From Acheta domesticus (lineage: Eukaryota > Arthropoda > Insecta > Orthoptera > Gryllidae), in the NCBI GenBank assembly GCA_031308135.1, contig JAHLJT010000631.1:150285425-150349424 (forward strand): 64,000 bases of DNA, given 5' to 3'. The translations under genes were made by a program, and so were the position numbers. Positions 55,311 to 64,000 of this stretch are shown here, piece by piece (within the stretch, counting starts at the first letter, position 1; each line of letters opens with the position of its first letter). The notes under the pieces are model-generated. The model saw only the letters and a program-made list of their open reading frames with translations, made no database searches and was not told the DNA's origin.

Positions 55311-57515
55311 CAAACTAGTGGTGCAGACTTTCCCGTATTAGTTTTCTTTTTCGTCTGTTCTCGCCTAGATATTCGGACTTTCCACTGCTCTTGACAGCTA
55401 CCATTTATAGCCAAAGTACATTTGTTTGCCATTTTATTAATTTTTCGGTTTCCTAATAGTAGAACAGAAATATTGTTTTAAGAAAATTAAGAAAGGAAAA
55501 TCTTGTCCTAAATGGCAATTTACTTGGAAGAAATTTAAGAAAATGGCGTTTAAGCGCTACTGTAAATGCGAACTTTGAAGTTCTTTTTCAAGAACATTTT
55601 GAGTTTTCGAAGTAATTTGAAGTAACACTCACCAATTCAATAGGATTTACAAATTCACTCACAAATTCAATAGGATTTCCAAATTGCTGGAAACGTGCTT
55701 ATTAACGGTATGAGAGACCAAAAAAATTCATTTCTGTAATTTTTGAAAAATCGAAAAATACCCCAAAATGAACATTACATTACATTAAAGAGTGCAAATA
55801 GCACTATCTGATCGACAATCTTGAAGAAACAATTTGGAGCCATTTATGAGAAAATTGCTTTTGAGCGTTTCTGAAAATTCGGAATTTTGAACTAGTTTTA
55901 CAGAAAACGGTTGCTTTCGAGAAACTTTATATAACATAATTTAAAGCACCTATACTCATTAATATAATAAAGTGAACAAATTGACGCTAATGTAAATATT
56001 GACGATGTGGGAGACAAGTAAAAAAATTACATTTTCTCAAAAACAAAAGAATAGAGCAATATGGTGTTTATGTCATCTCATAGAGTATATTTAGCACTAT
56101 CCCTACGAAAAGCTTAAAGAAAAAAAAATTTGGAGCAATTTTTGAGAAAATGTTGTTTTTGTAAATTTTTTAAATTGAAAATATTTCGTGCAATATTGAG
56201 CGAAAATCAATAAAAATTCCAAAAAAATGTGCACGACCTATGAAAATGTCTATCTTCCATAATGAACCAAACTCACAGACATTTTGAAAATTTTCTCAAA
56301 AATAGCTCGATTTTTTTAAAAATTTGTTGAAAGGATAGAGTAGAATACTCTTATTAAGGTGGCATAGGTCCGATTTTCACAGTTTATTCTGAATTTTCGA
56401 AAATTGTAAAAGTTTAAATTTTTTTGACATCTTCCTCCAATTTCAAAATTGAAGACAGAAATATTTTCTTCAAATAAAATTTCTTCTCCAAAATGATTTC
56501 TTTCCTTAAGGTCTTGTACTTTCCTTGCAACGTTTAGTAGTTTTTGCAGAATATTCCGTGCAACATGTGCAATTTTAAAGAAATATAAAAACAATATTTT
56601 CTCAAAAACTGCTCCAAATTTTTTCTTTCAACTTTTGGTAGGGATAGTGTGTATTCTATGAGATGACATTACCGTCACGTTGCTCTATTTTTTTGTTTCT
56701 TTCAAAAATTCCAAACAAAAACAAGAATTTTTGTTTACTTTTCTCTCACGTCGTTAATATTTACATTAGCGATGACATGTTTACATTAATAAATTTACGA
56801 GTACATGTGCTTTAAATAATGTCATACAAAGTTTCTCGAGAATTCAACCATTTTCTGTGAGAACTAGCTCAAAATTCCGCATTTTCAGAAACGTTCAAAT
56901 GCTCAAAAATGGCTTCATACTTTTTCTTCAAAGTCTTCGAACGGATAGTGCTAATTATACTCATTCATATGACGTAAAGTTCAATTTAGAGTATTTTTGG
57001 GTTTTTACAAAAAATTACACAAATATAATTTTTTTGAAAGATCTCTTACACCATTAATATGCACATTTTCAGCAATTTTTAAACACTATTGCATTTGTAC
57101 GTTAATGTGTTTCAAATGACTTTAAATGAAGTTTTTCGAAAACTCATAATTCTTCTGTGAAAGAGTTTCAAATTTTGCATTTTTAGTAGCGCTTAAACAC
57201 TATTTTCTTAAAAACAGCTCCCAATTCTTCAAAGAACACTGCCATTTATGTTGGTGTTTTAGTATTCTGTAATATTCTAAAATTAATATTTCGTTCTACC
57301 ACCAGGGAAGCAAAAATTAAGAAAATATCAAAATAATGTAAAGTAGGCAGCAATAAATGGAAGCTGGCAAGAGTAAGTGGCAAGCATGAATAGCTAACGG
57401 AGATCCAAGGAAATAGAAAACTAATATGGGGAAGATTTTCTGCCGAAAATATGCCATTATTTCGACCAGTAATATATAAATTTTCTCTTCTTACGAAGTT
57501 CCCTCTTAAGCACGA
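55310..57515. repeat. Inverted pair of family A copies, 3' ends outward
   Basis: Bases 55310 to about 56280 match family A on the minus strand, starting at its 3' end (CTAGTGGTGCAGACTTTCCC). From about 56280 to 57440 the plus-strand match resumes (GGCATAGGTCCGATTTTCAC onward) and reaches the 3' part again. The turn-around lies at the ATTTTGAAAATTTTCTCAAA phrase. The terminal TTACGAAGTTCCCTCTTAAG...GAGAGTGTAAAA at 57490-57520 resembles a family 5' end in reverse. It is noncoding. Confidence 0.7.
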
Positions 57516-57699
57516 GAGTGTAAAAATTAAAATATTAGAAGTGTGCCTATGTACGATCGTTTTCCTTACATACTTCAAGCCATTTACTGTCGTTATTACG
57601 TTATTTTACATATTTGAAATCGATGATGAAACTTATGAATCTCATTTTTTCACTGAAAATACATAGCTCTTTACCCAGAAGAGCTCGTATTTTACGTTA

Positions 57700-58780
57700 A
57701 TATTATACAAATCGTTACTAATATAAATACATAAATTATATTGAGACGAAATGGACGAAGTCCAGTCGTCCCGTGATAAATCCATGCTGTATCCGCACGC
57801 CATAAGAGCCCATGCAATTTGAAAACCGCGCGCCGTCGACGTCAGAGAGTGACGCAGGCGACGGCTATTTTCAAGATAGGCGACCGGAACGACGGTTGCC
57901 AATAAGAGGAAGGCAGATAAACCCACACTAGCCATTGGCCGGTGCAGGTCACGCCAGAGGAGGATGGAAAAGACATCCTGGCAATCTGCATAGGGAAAGA
58001 CTCTCGTAAAAATTTACGACGAAGCAAGACGTATGCTAGGAGTATCGTAAGAATTTCTGACGAAGCAAGACGTACGCTAGTACTCTCGTAACAATTTCCG
58101 ACGGGGCTAGACGTATCCTCGTAAGAAGTTTCCAACGGAACAAGATGTCTGAAAGTGCGCGGGAGTAAAGCTACGCGGACCGGATTTCGAGAGAGTTATT
58201 CAATGAACTATTAATCGAAGTTAATTCGTGAGGAAGATTCCGGAGAGGACAGGAATTTCGGACTGTGAGACTGGAGTTGTGCCTCACCGGGAAGTTACAT
58301 AATTCCCGAGGCAGCAAAAGCGTGCAAGCAGACGCCCCACGCCACTGCCTTGTCACCCAGGCTGCCGAAAACTAGTCGCCCGACACCGGAAAGCCTTCGA
58401 AGAAACATGAATTACAAAGACTAACGGCGTCCAAATTCTTTGAATTTACAAGTAATTTGCACGTGGGGGAGAAGAAAGAAGACTGGAGGTGCATCCGAGA
58501 AGCTGGTCCGGAACGCGGAATCCTGCGAGGACGAGAGGCGCTACGGGACAACTCGCCGTTTGCATCGCAAGGTCGCCATCAGCACCGCCGTTACCCTGCA
58601 GGCGCGCCGGGAGCCCATCCCTCCGCGCGGCTGCGAAACCGGCGAGGTCATCCACCCCGCCCGTCCCGACTGCTAGTAGGCGAGCTGACGCCCGCCGGAA
58701 CGCGAGAGAGGGGAGGTTGGTAGAGGTATTTCGTCGCCCTATGAAGAACGAGCGTGAGTACCCGTAAAATCACATACATT
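57700..58780. other. GC-richer noncoding stretch
   Basis: G/A-rich on the plus strand with CpG-rich text at 58480-58740. Overlapping frames of 70-97 codons in several phases have no domain. GAACGAGC/GTGAGTAC at 58756 resembles a splice donor. It might be a C-rich-type repeat in reverse orientation or an untranslated exon; I cannot decide. Confidence 0.3.
58002..58150. repeat. 41-bp tandem repeat, about 3.6 copies
   Basis: Units start at 58002, 58043 and 58084 with a shortened one at about 58118. The core is TCTCGTAA-AATTT-CGACG followed by AAGCAAGACGTA. The fourth unit lost about 7 bases. Confidence 0.9.
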
Positions 58781-59297
58781 GACGCAAAGGTAGAAACTGT
58801 TAATAATTCAGGAGAGACTAATACAGACAATTTTGGGTTTGAAATTAGTTTTTTAATTCAAAGTGTTATTGTAAATGTGATTCAATGTGGAAGGCGATGC
58901 TTACTGCCACCCAAATCAGAGTAACGATTAATTTTCTAAGGTAGTAGTCAGATAGCTCCAGCTGGAGGCAGGATTTGTAGAATTAATTTGCATGTAATGT
59001 ATATAGTCAGCACGCGGCGAAGCGGTGGTTTGCCCGCGGCGAATTGTAAATTGTGTATAGCTTATTTCAGTCAATGAAGGAAATTTCAAAGAACTTGTGA
59101 ACTGTGTTATCCCTTTGTCACTAACCAATTAGGATTTCCTGGGGGGGGAGAATCCTTGAAAACAATTGATAACCAACCGGCAGGGCCTGGCGACGGAGCG
59201 GCGACAGGAGCGCCGCACAGTCCCGGTGACACCCACGCCAGAAACACTTCTCGTGGGGTATAAACGCCCTGACCCGACGAAGGTTGATTAATGCCGG
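58781..59297. other. Noncoding stretch
   Basis: No gene was recognised. It becomes GC-richer toward the hairpin at 59298. Confidence 0.45.
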
Positions 59298-59319
59298 CAC
59301 GTCGCAAAGACACGACGTG
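59298..59319. repeat. Hairpin next to a (TA)n tract
   Basis: CACGTCG and CGACGTG are separated by 8 nt, ten bases before (TA)n. This is the same layout as at 4167 and 18945. Confidence 0.7.
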
Positions 59320-59327
59320 TTCCGTCG

Positions 59328-59329
<2 letters not shown>

Positions 59330-59379
<50 letters not shown>
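59330..59379. repeat. (TA)n microsatellite
   Basis: About 50 bases of alternating AT. Confidence 0.95.
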
Positions 59380-59381
<2 letters not shown>

Positions 59382-60420
59382 ATAATTATGAGATAATCTG
59401 GGGAATGACATGCGGAAAGATGTTTGTCCAGCCTCTTTCAAGGCCAGACTGTAAATTGAACTCTACAAACTGTACTGTATCAAGTCCCCAGAATATCATG
59501 AAATTGTAAAGGAATTTGGAAGAGATTGAAGAAGTGAGATATAACTAAAAGCCATTGTATATTTTTCATCGAAGCGAAAAATTTCCGTAAAGTTAATATT
59601 TTGTTTAGAGGAGGTAAGATAATTGGATGATTCTCGTAAATGAGAAACAAAATTATCATCTGTTGGTAAATGCAATAATGTACATACTCGTACTAACGCT
59701 TGTTTTTTTACATTGAGCATACTTTGCTAAATTCATATTCTTATCATAATTAAAGTACATTGTTTTGTTCTCCGGGTGTGTTTGAACCATGTCAAACATT
59801 TCGACGTTTCGAGAATTCCGTACGGGCCCAACGGAGGCCTGGCGAGCCTCATCGCTCGTGTGTGGGGCGGCGGGCGTCGCGACTCCAGGCCCGCCACTTG
59901 GACAGCGGCGGCGCGGCGCGGCGCGGCGCGGCGGGGCGGAAGGCCGAGGGTGTGCGGAGATTACGCCGCGCCGCGCCGCCCGGACGGTCGATACGGCCCC
60001 ACCGCCCCGCCGCGCCTCGCCCCGCCGCGCCTCTCCACGACCCACCTCCTCCAGGCACCGACCCAGAGACGCGATGTCCCGCTTCAAGCCTTGGGAGACT
60101 TCAGTGATGGAGTACTTTTCAATGTCAGCCGCATGAGCCTAGGTGCCAAAGAACATTTGCAGTGGAATCAGAGCAGAATGTGATCACAGCCGTTGAAAAC
60201 TATGGAAGAAACGTCTATAGAATATGAAAGAGGTGTTACAAAATGTAGCAAACAAAATTTTGTTTAAAAAAACAAACTTTTTATTGACTCATATTGCAAA
60301 AGCTCAAAATATTACTGTAGAGGCATCGAAAAGCTTGTTTTACATTCGCAGGGTGGGAGAGCTTGATTGGCGACTTTCTAAAACCGCCTTTCCTTTTTCT
60401 TGCAATAGAAAATTCTGAAA
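59380..60420. other. Noncoding stretch with a CpG-rich block (59830-60065)
   Basis: The block consists of GCGGC/CGCCG-rich text, including (GGCGC)n-like runs near 59910-59935. It opens five overlapping frames (69-143 codons) across both strands. No domain is visible in any of them. It could be a CpG island of an unseen promoter, but no TATA box or transcript evidence can be read here. Confidence 0.4.
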
Positions 60421-60429
60421 TGAAACTTG

Positions 60430-61125
60430 TGTTGCTACAGAATGGCACAGACTTTCCTGTATTAGTTTTCAATTTTCTTGGGTCTTCCCTAGCTATTCGG
60501 AATTGCCACATACTCTTTCTTGCCAGCTATCATCTATCACCCCCAAAAGTACATTTTTTTGTCATTTTCTTAATTTTTCGATTTCCTATTGGTAGAACGA
60601 AACTATTAATTTTAGAATATTAAAGAACACAAAAACCTAGCCGTAAATGGCAATTTTCTTTTAAAAATGTTTGTGCCTAAATGACGTTTTAGCAATACTA
60701 AAAATGCGAAATTTGAAGCTCATTTTCACAGAAAACTTTTGAGTTTTCAAAATACTTTATTTGAAGTTATTTGAAGCACTTACACTCACAAATATAATAA
60801 TCTTTACAAATTGCGAATAATGTGAATATTAAAGATGTGAGAGATCCTTCAAAAAATTAACATTTATATAATTTTTGAAAAAACAAAAAAAAATAACTCA
60901 AAATAAGCTTTACGTCATATCAAAGAGTGTAATTATCACTATCAAAGAGTGTAATTATCACAAGTTTCAAGAAAAAAATTGCAGCCATATATGAGAAAAT
61001 GACGTTTGAGCATTTCTGAAAATGCCGAAATTTGAGCTACTTTTCACAGAAAACGGTAGTGTTTTCGAGTAACTTTACTTGACATTATTTAAATTATATA
61101 TACTCGTAAATATAATGATGTGGAA
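60430..61125 (-). repeat. Family A, 3' half on the minus strand
   Basis: It starts with the reversed family 3' end (GTTGCTACAGAATGGCACAG). It follows the family through CGTCATATCAAAGAGTG and ends at the ATTTACGAGTATATA phrase near 61110, where Tc1-like sequence begins. A 20-bp duplication, CAAAGAGTGTAATTATCAC, lies at about 60920-60960. Confidence 0.7.
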
Positions 61126-61134
61126 AAATCATTA

Positions 61135-61510
61135 ATGGCGTCGACCACTGGGTCCGTGTCTGAAGACGGAGTGGGGAGCGCCTAGACGAGTGGTTTGTGA
61201 TATTCCATCACACGTCCCACCGGTCTGGTGTGATGGTGTGGGGCGATATCCTACGGTGCCCGTTCACCGTTAGTGTTCCTCAGGGACACCGTGACAGCCG
61301 CACGGTATGTTCAGGAGATCCTTCAACAAGTGGCCCCTGCCGTTCGTGAACGCCCACGCCCTATTTCAACAGGAAAACGCGCGTTCTCATATCACAACCA
61401 TCTCCCAAGCATGCCTTGCAGCCGTGGATACTCTGCCATGGCCAGCCGCATTGCCAGGGCTTTCCCCGATCGAGAATATTGGGGGTGGTACGGAGCGTAC
61501 AAACAGGACT
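61135..61510 (+). pseudogene. Tc1/mariner-like transposase, C-terminal half, inactivated
   Basis: Broken translation reads a central VWCDG.. segment, ATFQQ-type ALFQQENARSHITTISQACL, then AVDTLPWPAALPGLSPIENI. This matches the Tc1 catalytic region, where the family has Q-Q-D-N-A-R-P-H and S-P-D-L-S-P-I-E. The Asp of the DNARPH motif is Glu here, and the terminal Glu of SPIE is retained. Frameshifts near 61300 and 61490, loss of the N-terminal DNA-binding part and absence of terminal repeats show a dead fragment. The third-residue spacing suggests DD34E, but the first Asp region is too decayed to confirm. Confidence 0.8.
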
Positions 61511-61539
61511 CCATCCCTATATTTGTCTTAAAAACGTGA

Positions 61540-62025
61540 AAATGTTATTATTTCGTATGCGTGGTACCGTCTACCTGTCTGCCAACAATGATCGCAATAC
61601 GCCTCGTCCATCTGGGTGCAGCTTTTTTATGTTATTCTGGGGGAAGCAGACGATGCAAGATATAGTTTGATGCCTTCTAAATCTGTAATCACTTATGAAA
61701 AAGCTCATGATTTATTTTGTGATTGACGAACGAAAAGGAATGTTCGAGGCATTAACAAAGAGTTATTCTAGCATTTTTTAACGAACGATCAAAAACATTA
61801 AAACCAACTAGTGTCTACTCATACTTTAGTATGCTCAAACATGTATAAAATACATGAAAAGACTGAGTATCCACGTAAGTTATTCATTCTCTAAAATTTG
61901 AAAGAATAATAAATGCTGAAGACTAATTATTTAAAATTTATTTGAATATACTATTATAATAGTATTATATTAGTATTATATATAGTAGTATTATAGTATT
62001 ATAACTTTATAAAGTTGTTAAATAA
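61540..62025. other. AT-rich noncoding stretch
   Basis: Nothing was recognised. There are repeated TATTATA words near 61950-62005. Confidence 0.45.
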
Positions 62026-62070
62026 TTGAAGAAAACATCTAAGCTAATTACAAGTCCAAAGTTTTTACAG

Positions 62071-62210
62071 GAGGCTGAGAATCACATATACCTGCTTTTG
62101 AAGGTCATCCTCGTTTTTGGATTATTTGGTGCTTCCCGGGAATCAGAACTTGCAGACTTAACCGTGAACAATATACAAGAGAATGGAACATACTATCGGG
62201 TACATATTCT
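62071..62210 (+). pseudogene. Crypton-like tyrosine recombinase fragment
   Basis: The frame contains LLKVILVFGLFGASRESELA followed by DLTVNNIQENGTYYRVHI. The pattern of a hydrophobic helix, then G-hydrophobic-x-GA-x-R-x-x-E-L-x-x-L and a following D/N-I motif, is the box I region of tyrosine recombinases, with Arg (62137..62139) as the first catalytic residue. Insect Crypton-type proteins carry this form. Similarity stops after about 62210, and no His-x-x-Arg or Tyr box is found downstream, so only about 46 residues survive. A real exon ending here is possible but unsupported. Confidence 0.55.
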
Positions 62211-62394
62211 TCTGACAATTGTTTATATTTATTCCCAAAAATTGTATTTTGTGTCAAAGTCATTTTTATCCCAAGATTTACGAGTACTGATAAAATCTAA
62301 ACCCGAAAGTCCGCTAAAATATTTTTAAGGTTTTATTTCATATTTTCACTTTAAAAAAATTGTGATTGTGAGAATTTTTCAACCACCTTCAAAA

Positions 62395-62530
62395 CATCGA
62401 AAGCATAAAATATCGGGCATGAAACATCTATGTTCAAGAAACATCGGCTTCAATATATCGATGTTTAAAACATCGACTATAGAAACATGGATGTTTTAAA
62501 AACATCGACATCGACGTCGCATGCCTAGTT
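62395..62530 (-). repeat. ATCGATGTTT-rich terminus, hAT-like element end
   Basis: Six or more copies of AAACATCG or its complement lie within about 110 bp. On the minus strand the block begins CTAGGCATGCGACGTCGATG. Clusters of this motif occur in subterminal regions of insect hAT elements. No transposase or opposite end was found. Confidence 0.35.
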
Positions 62531-62564
62531 GCAGCGAGGTGAGGGTAAGACTTCATACTGTTTC

Positions 62565-63040
62565 TAAGGTTTATTGATTTTGGTGTTTCCCCATAAGAAG
62601 CAATATTAATTGTTTGTTTTTGATCAACTCAGAATTTTGAAATATAAATGCAGGAATATTTTTCTTAGTGCCTAAAATAGTATTAAGTGATGGGAAGAAT
62701 TTCAGATTTTTCAACTTTTTTTGAGTTTGACGCTTATTTGCCGTAAGAACCAATGTTAATTGTTTCGCTTTGTACAGCCCTTATTTTTGGAATTGGAACA
62801 CGGGGTTTAGTTTTTTTCAAGAGCCTAAAATTATTCTTCACTTTTGGCAGGGGTTTCAGATTATTCCTAAGGTTTTTTGATTTTGGTGTTTATTCGCCCG
62901 CAAGAACCAATGTTAATTGTTTCGCTTTGTACAGCCCTGATTTTTGAAATTTGAACGCGGGGATAATTTTTATCCAAGAGCCTAAAATTATTCTTAACTT
63001 TTGGCAGTGGTTTCAGATTTTGCAATTGATTTTGAGATTG
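62565..63040 (+). repeat. Tandem repeat of about 150-160 bp, three units
   Basis: Anchor phrases AAGAACCAATGTTAATTGTT at about 62742 and 62900, and a diverged one at about 62596, mark successive units. Each unit includes GATTTTGGTGTTTATTC-like, TACAGCCCT and AGAGCCTAAAATTATTCTT text. It is noncoding. Confidence 0.8.
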
Positions 63041-63050
63041 ATTCTGGGTG

Positions 63051-63085
63051 GGCGCTGCTAGCTTTAGTCTAAAGCTAGCAGCGCC
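63051..63085. repeat. 35-bp perfect palindrome
   Basis: GGCGCTGCTAGCTTTAG, one central T, then its exact complement. The same 17-bp arm recurs alone at 63193..63209. Confidence 0.95.
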
Positions 63086-63387
63086 TACGATTTTCGGAAA
63101 TCCAGAGGAGCATAAAATTCGGGAATAGAGCATTTAATTAGCCTAAAATTAGCCTAAAATTTTGGATATGGTTTGGTTGAGATTAGTTTCTGGGCGCTGC
63201 TAGCTTTAGATGGCTCAAATTTGGGATTGTAATACTGCCAACCCTAACGAAATTAAATTACATAATTTTCTAGTTTGTAATAATCTACAAATACACTCAC
63301 CCTCTGACCCTACTTACTATTCATATTGCGACCACCACCGTTTTCGGGATAAGAGAGAGGGATTTTTAATAATCTCCCTAGGATGTT

Positions 63388-63465
63388 TGGTAGCTCAGTC
63401 GGGATGACGGTGGGCCACATAAAAAAATTGAAATTCGTGGGATCAAGGACGTGGGTTCTCTACAC
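63388..63465 (+). repeat. Degenerate tRNA-like (SINE-type) sequence
   Basis: TAGCTCAGTCGG (63391..63402) is a perfect pol III A box. A weak GGGTTCTCTAC B-box-like motif lies about 55 bases later. It does not fold as a tRNA. Confidence 0.35.
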
Positions 63466-64000
63466 AACGGTCTCGCGAATCATTCGGATTAAAACACAGA
63501 TTTCTTAAAAACCTTGCTGTAATCTTGAGATGAAAAATTTTGTGGCATAGAAAACTCATACACTTGACACTCATAAATACATAGAAAAATACAAAATACC
63601 CTGTCAATTGCTGAAAATAGAATACACAAGAAAATTCTTAAATCTATACACCCTTCTCTTTGCTACTTTACTAATTTGCACTGTCTTTCTCATCAAAATA
63701 AATTTTACTAGGCCTTCACACATTCTTTGGTACCATTTATATTCTCTTTCATGTAACACAAAAATTAAGTTTTTACTGTTTCTATTTTTACAAAGAATAA
63801 GTATAAAGAAAGATTGATTCTGTAAGTTATAAAAAAATTACTCTCTTCTCTAACTAGCTGAACATTAAATCTTTTTCTCGGCTTACACAGAATTACTCTA
63901 TCTGCTTCGTTAAACGAGTTCTGGGCACTAGAACGTTTGTAAAAGCAACTTTCTTACTTTGAAATCCTTTTCAATACGGGGTTTCGTTCGCCGTCTTCTG
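63466..64000. other. AT-rich noncoding stretch to the window end
   Basis: No gene or repeat family was recognised. Confidence 0.45.

Noticed and set aside
58002..58150. CRISPR-like array
   Set aside because: Units are contiguous 41-bp tandem repeats without spacers, in eukaryotic DNA.
59656..60183. Five overlapping frames of 69-143 codons in the CpG block
   Set aside because: Mutually overlapping on both strands, Ala/Arg/Pro-rich, with no domain; stop-poor because of GC content.

Overview
The window is eukaryotic and repeat-dominated. Its AT-rich intergenic DNA, abundant (TA)n and (CCGT)n simple repeats, tRNA-headed SINEs, and mix of RTE/Jockey-like LINEs, piggyBac, Tc1, Crypton-like and Transib sequences point to an arthropod, most likely a large-genome insect. 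The order cannot be fixed from this sequence. I recognise no host protein-coding exon. Nearly every long open frame is either part of a mobile element or a product of low-complexity DNA.

The centrepiece is a complete Transib DNA transposon at 26400..29363. It carries one uninterrupted transposase gene (27126..29174, 682 aa) of the RAG1-core superfamily. The element has 38-bp terminal inverted repeats that begin with RSS-like heptamers (CACCGTG left, CACACTG right) and is flanked by a perfect 5-bp target duplication, CGACG. The catalytic Asp, Asp and Glu and the Cys-Cys/His-His zinc ligands of RAG1 all have visible counterparts. This is the only apparently intact mobile-element gene in the window.

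Layout: 1-11 kb is mostly noncoding, with C-rich tracts ending in (TA)n, short tandem repeats and a roughly 800-bp minisatellite of an 11-bp GC-rich unit (10372..11173). 11-24 kb holds dispersed AT-rich repeats (called family A here), a LINE 3' relic, a tRNA-derived SINE, a solo LTR with its target duplication (16228..16860) and a pyrimidine tract. 24-32 kb holds C-rich, G-poor segments, one of which was split by the Transib insertion. 33.3-36.7 kb is a nearly full-length but mutated LINE on the minus strand. 39-40.4 kb is a long fold-back repeat. 42.4-51.3 kb begins with a hammerhead-like motif and continues as a cluster of family A copies in head-to-tail order, interrupted by a 1.4-kb long-TIR element with a 4-bp duplication and by a decayed piggyBac whose first catalytic Asp is now Asn. 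51.8-54.6 kb has two further LINE relics. 55.3-57.5 kb is an inverted pair of family A repeats. 57.7-60.1 kb is GC-richer DNA with a 41-bp tandem repeat and a CpG-rich block. 60.4-63.2 kb contains another family A copy, a broken Tc1-like transposase, a Crypton-like tyrosine-recombinase fragment, a hAT-like end, a 150-160-bp tandem repeat and a 35-bp palindrome.

There is no operon-like or pathway logic here. The elements relate through insertion history: Transib into a C-rich segment, and a long-TIR element and piggyBac into family A.
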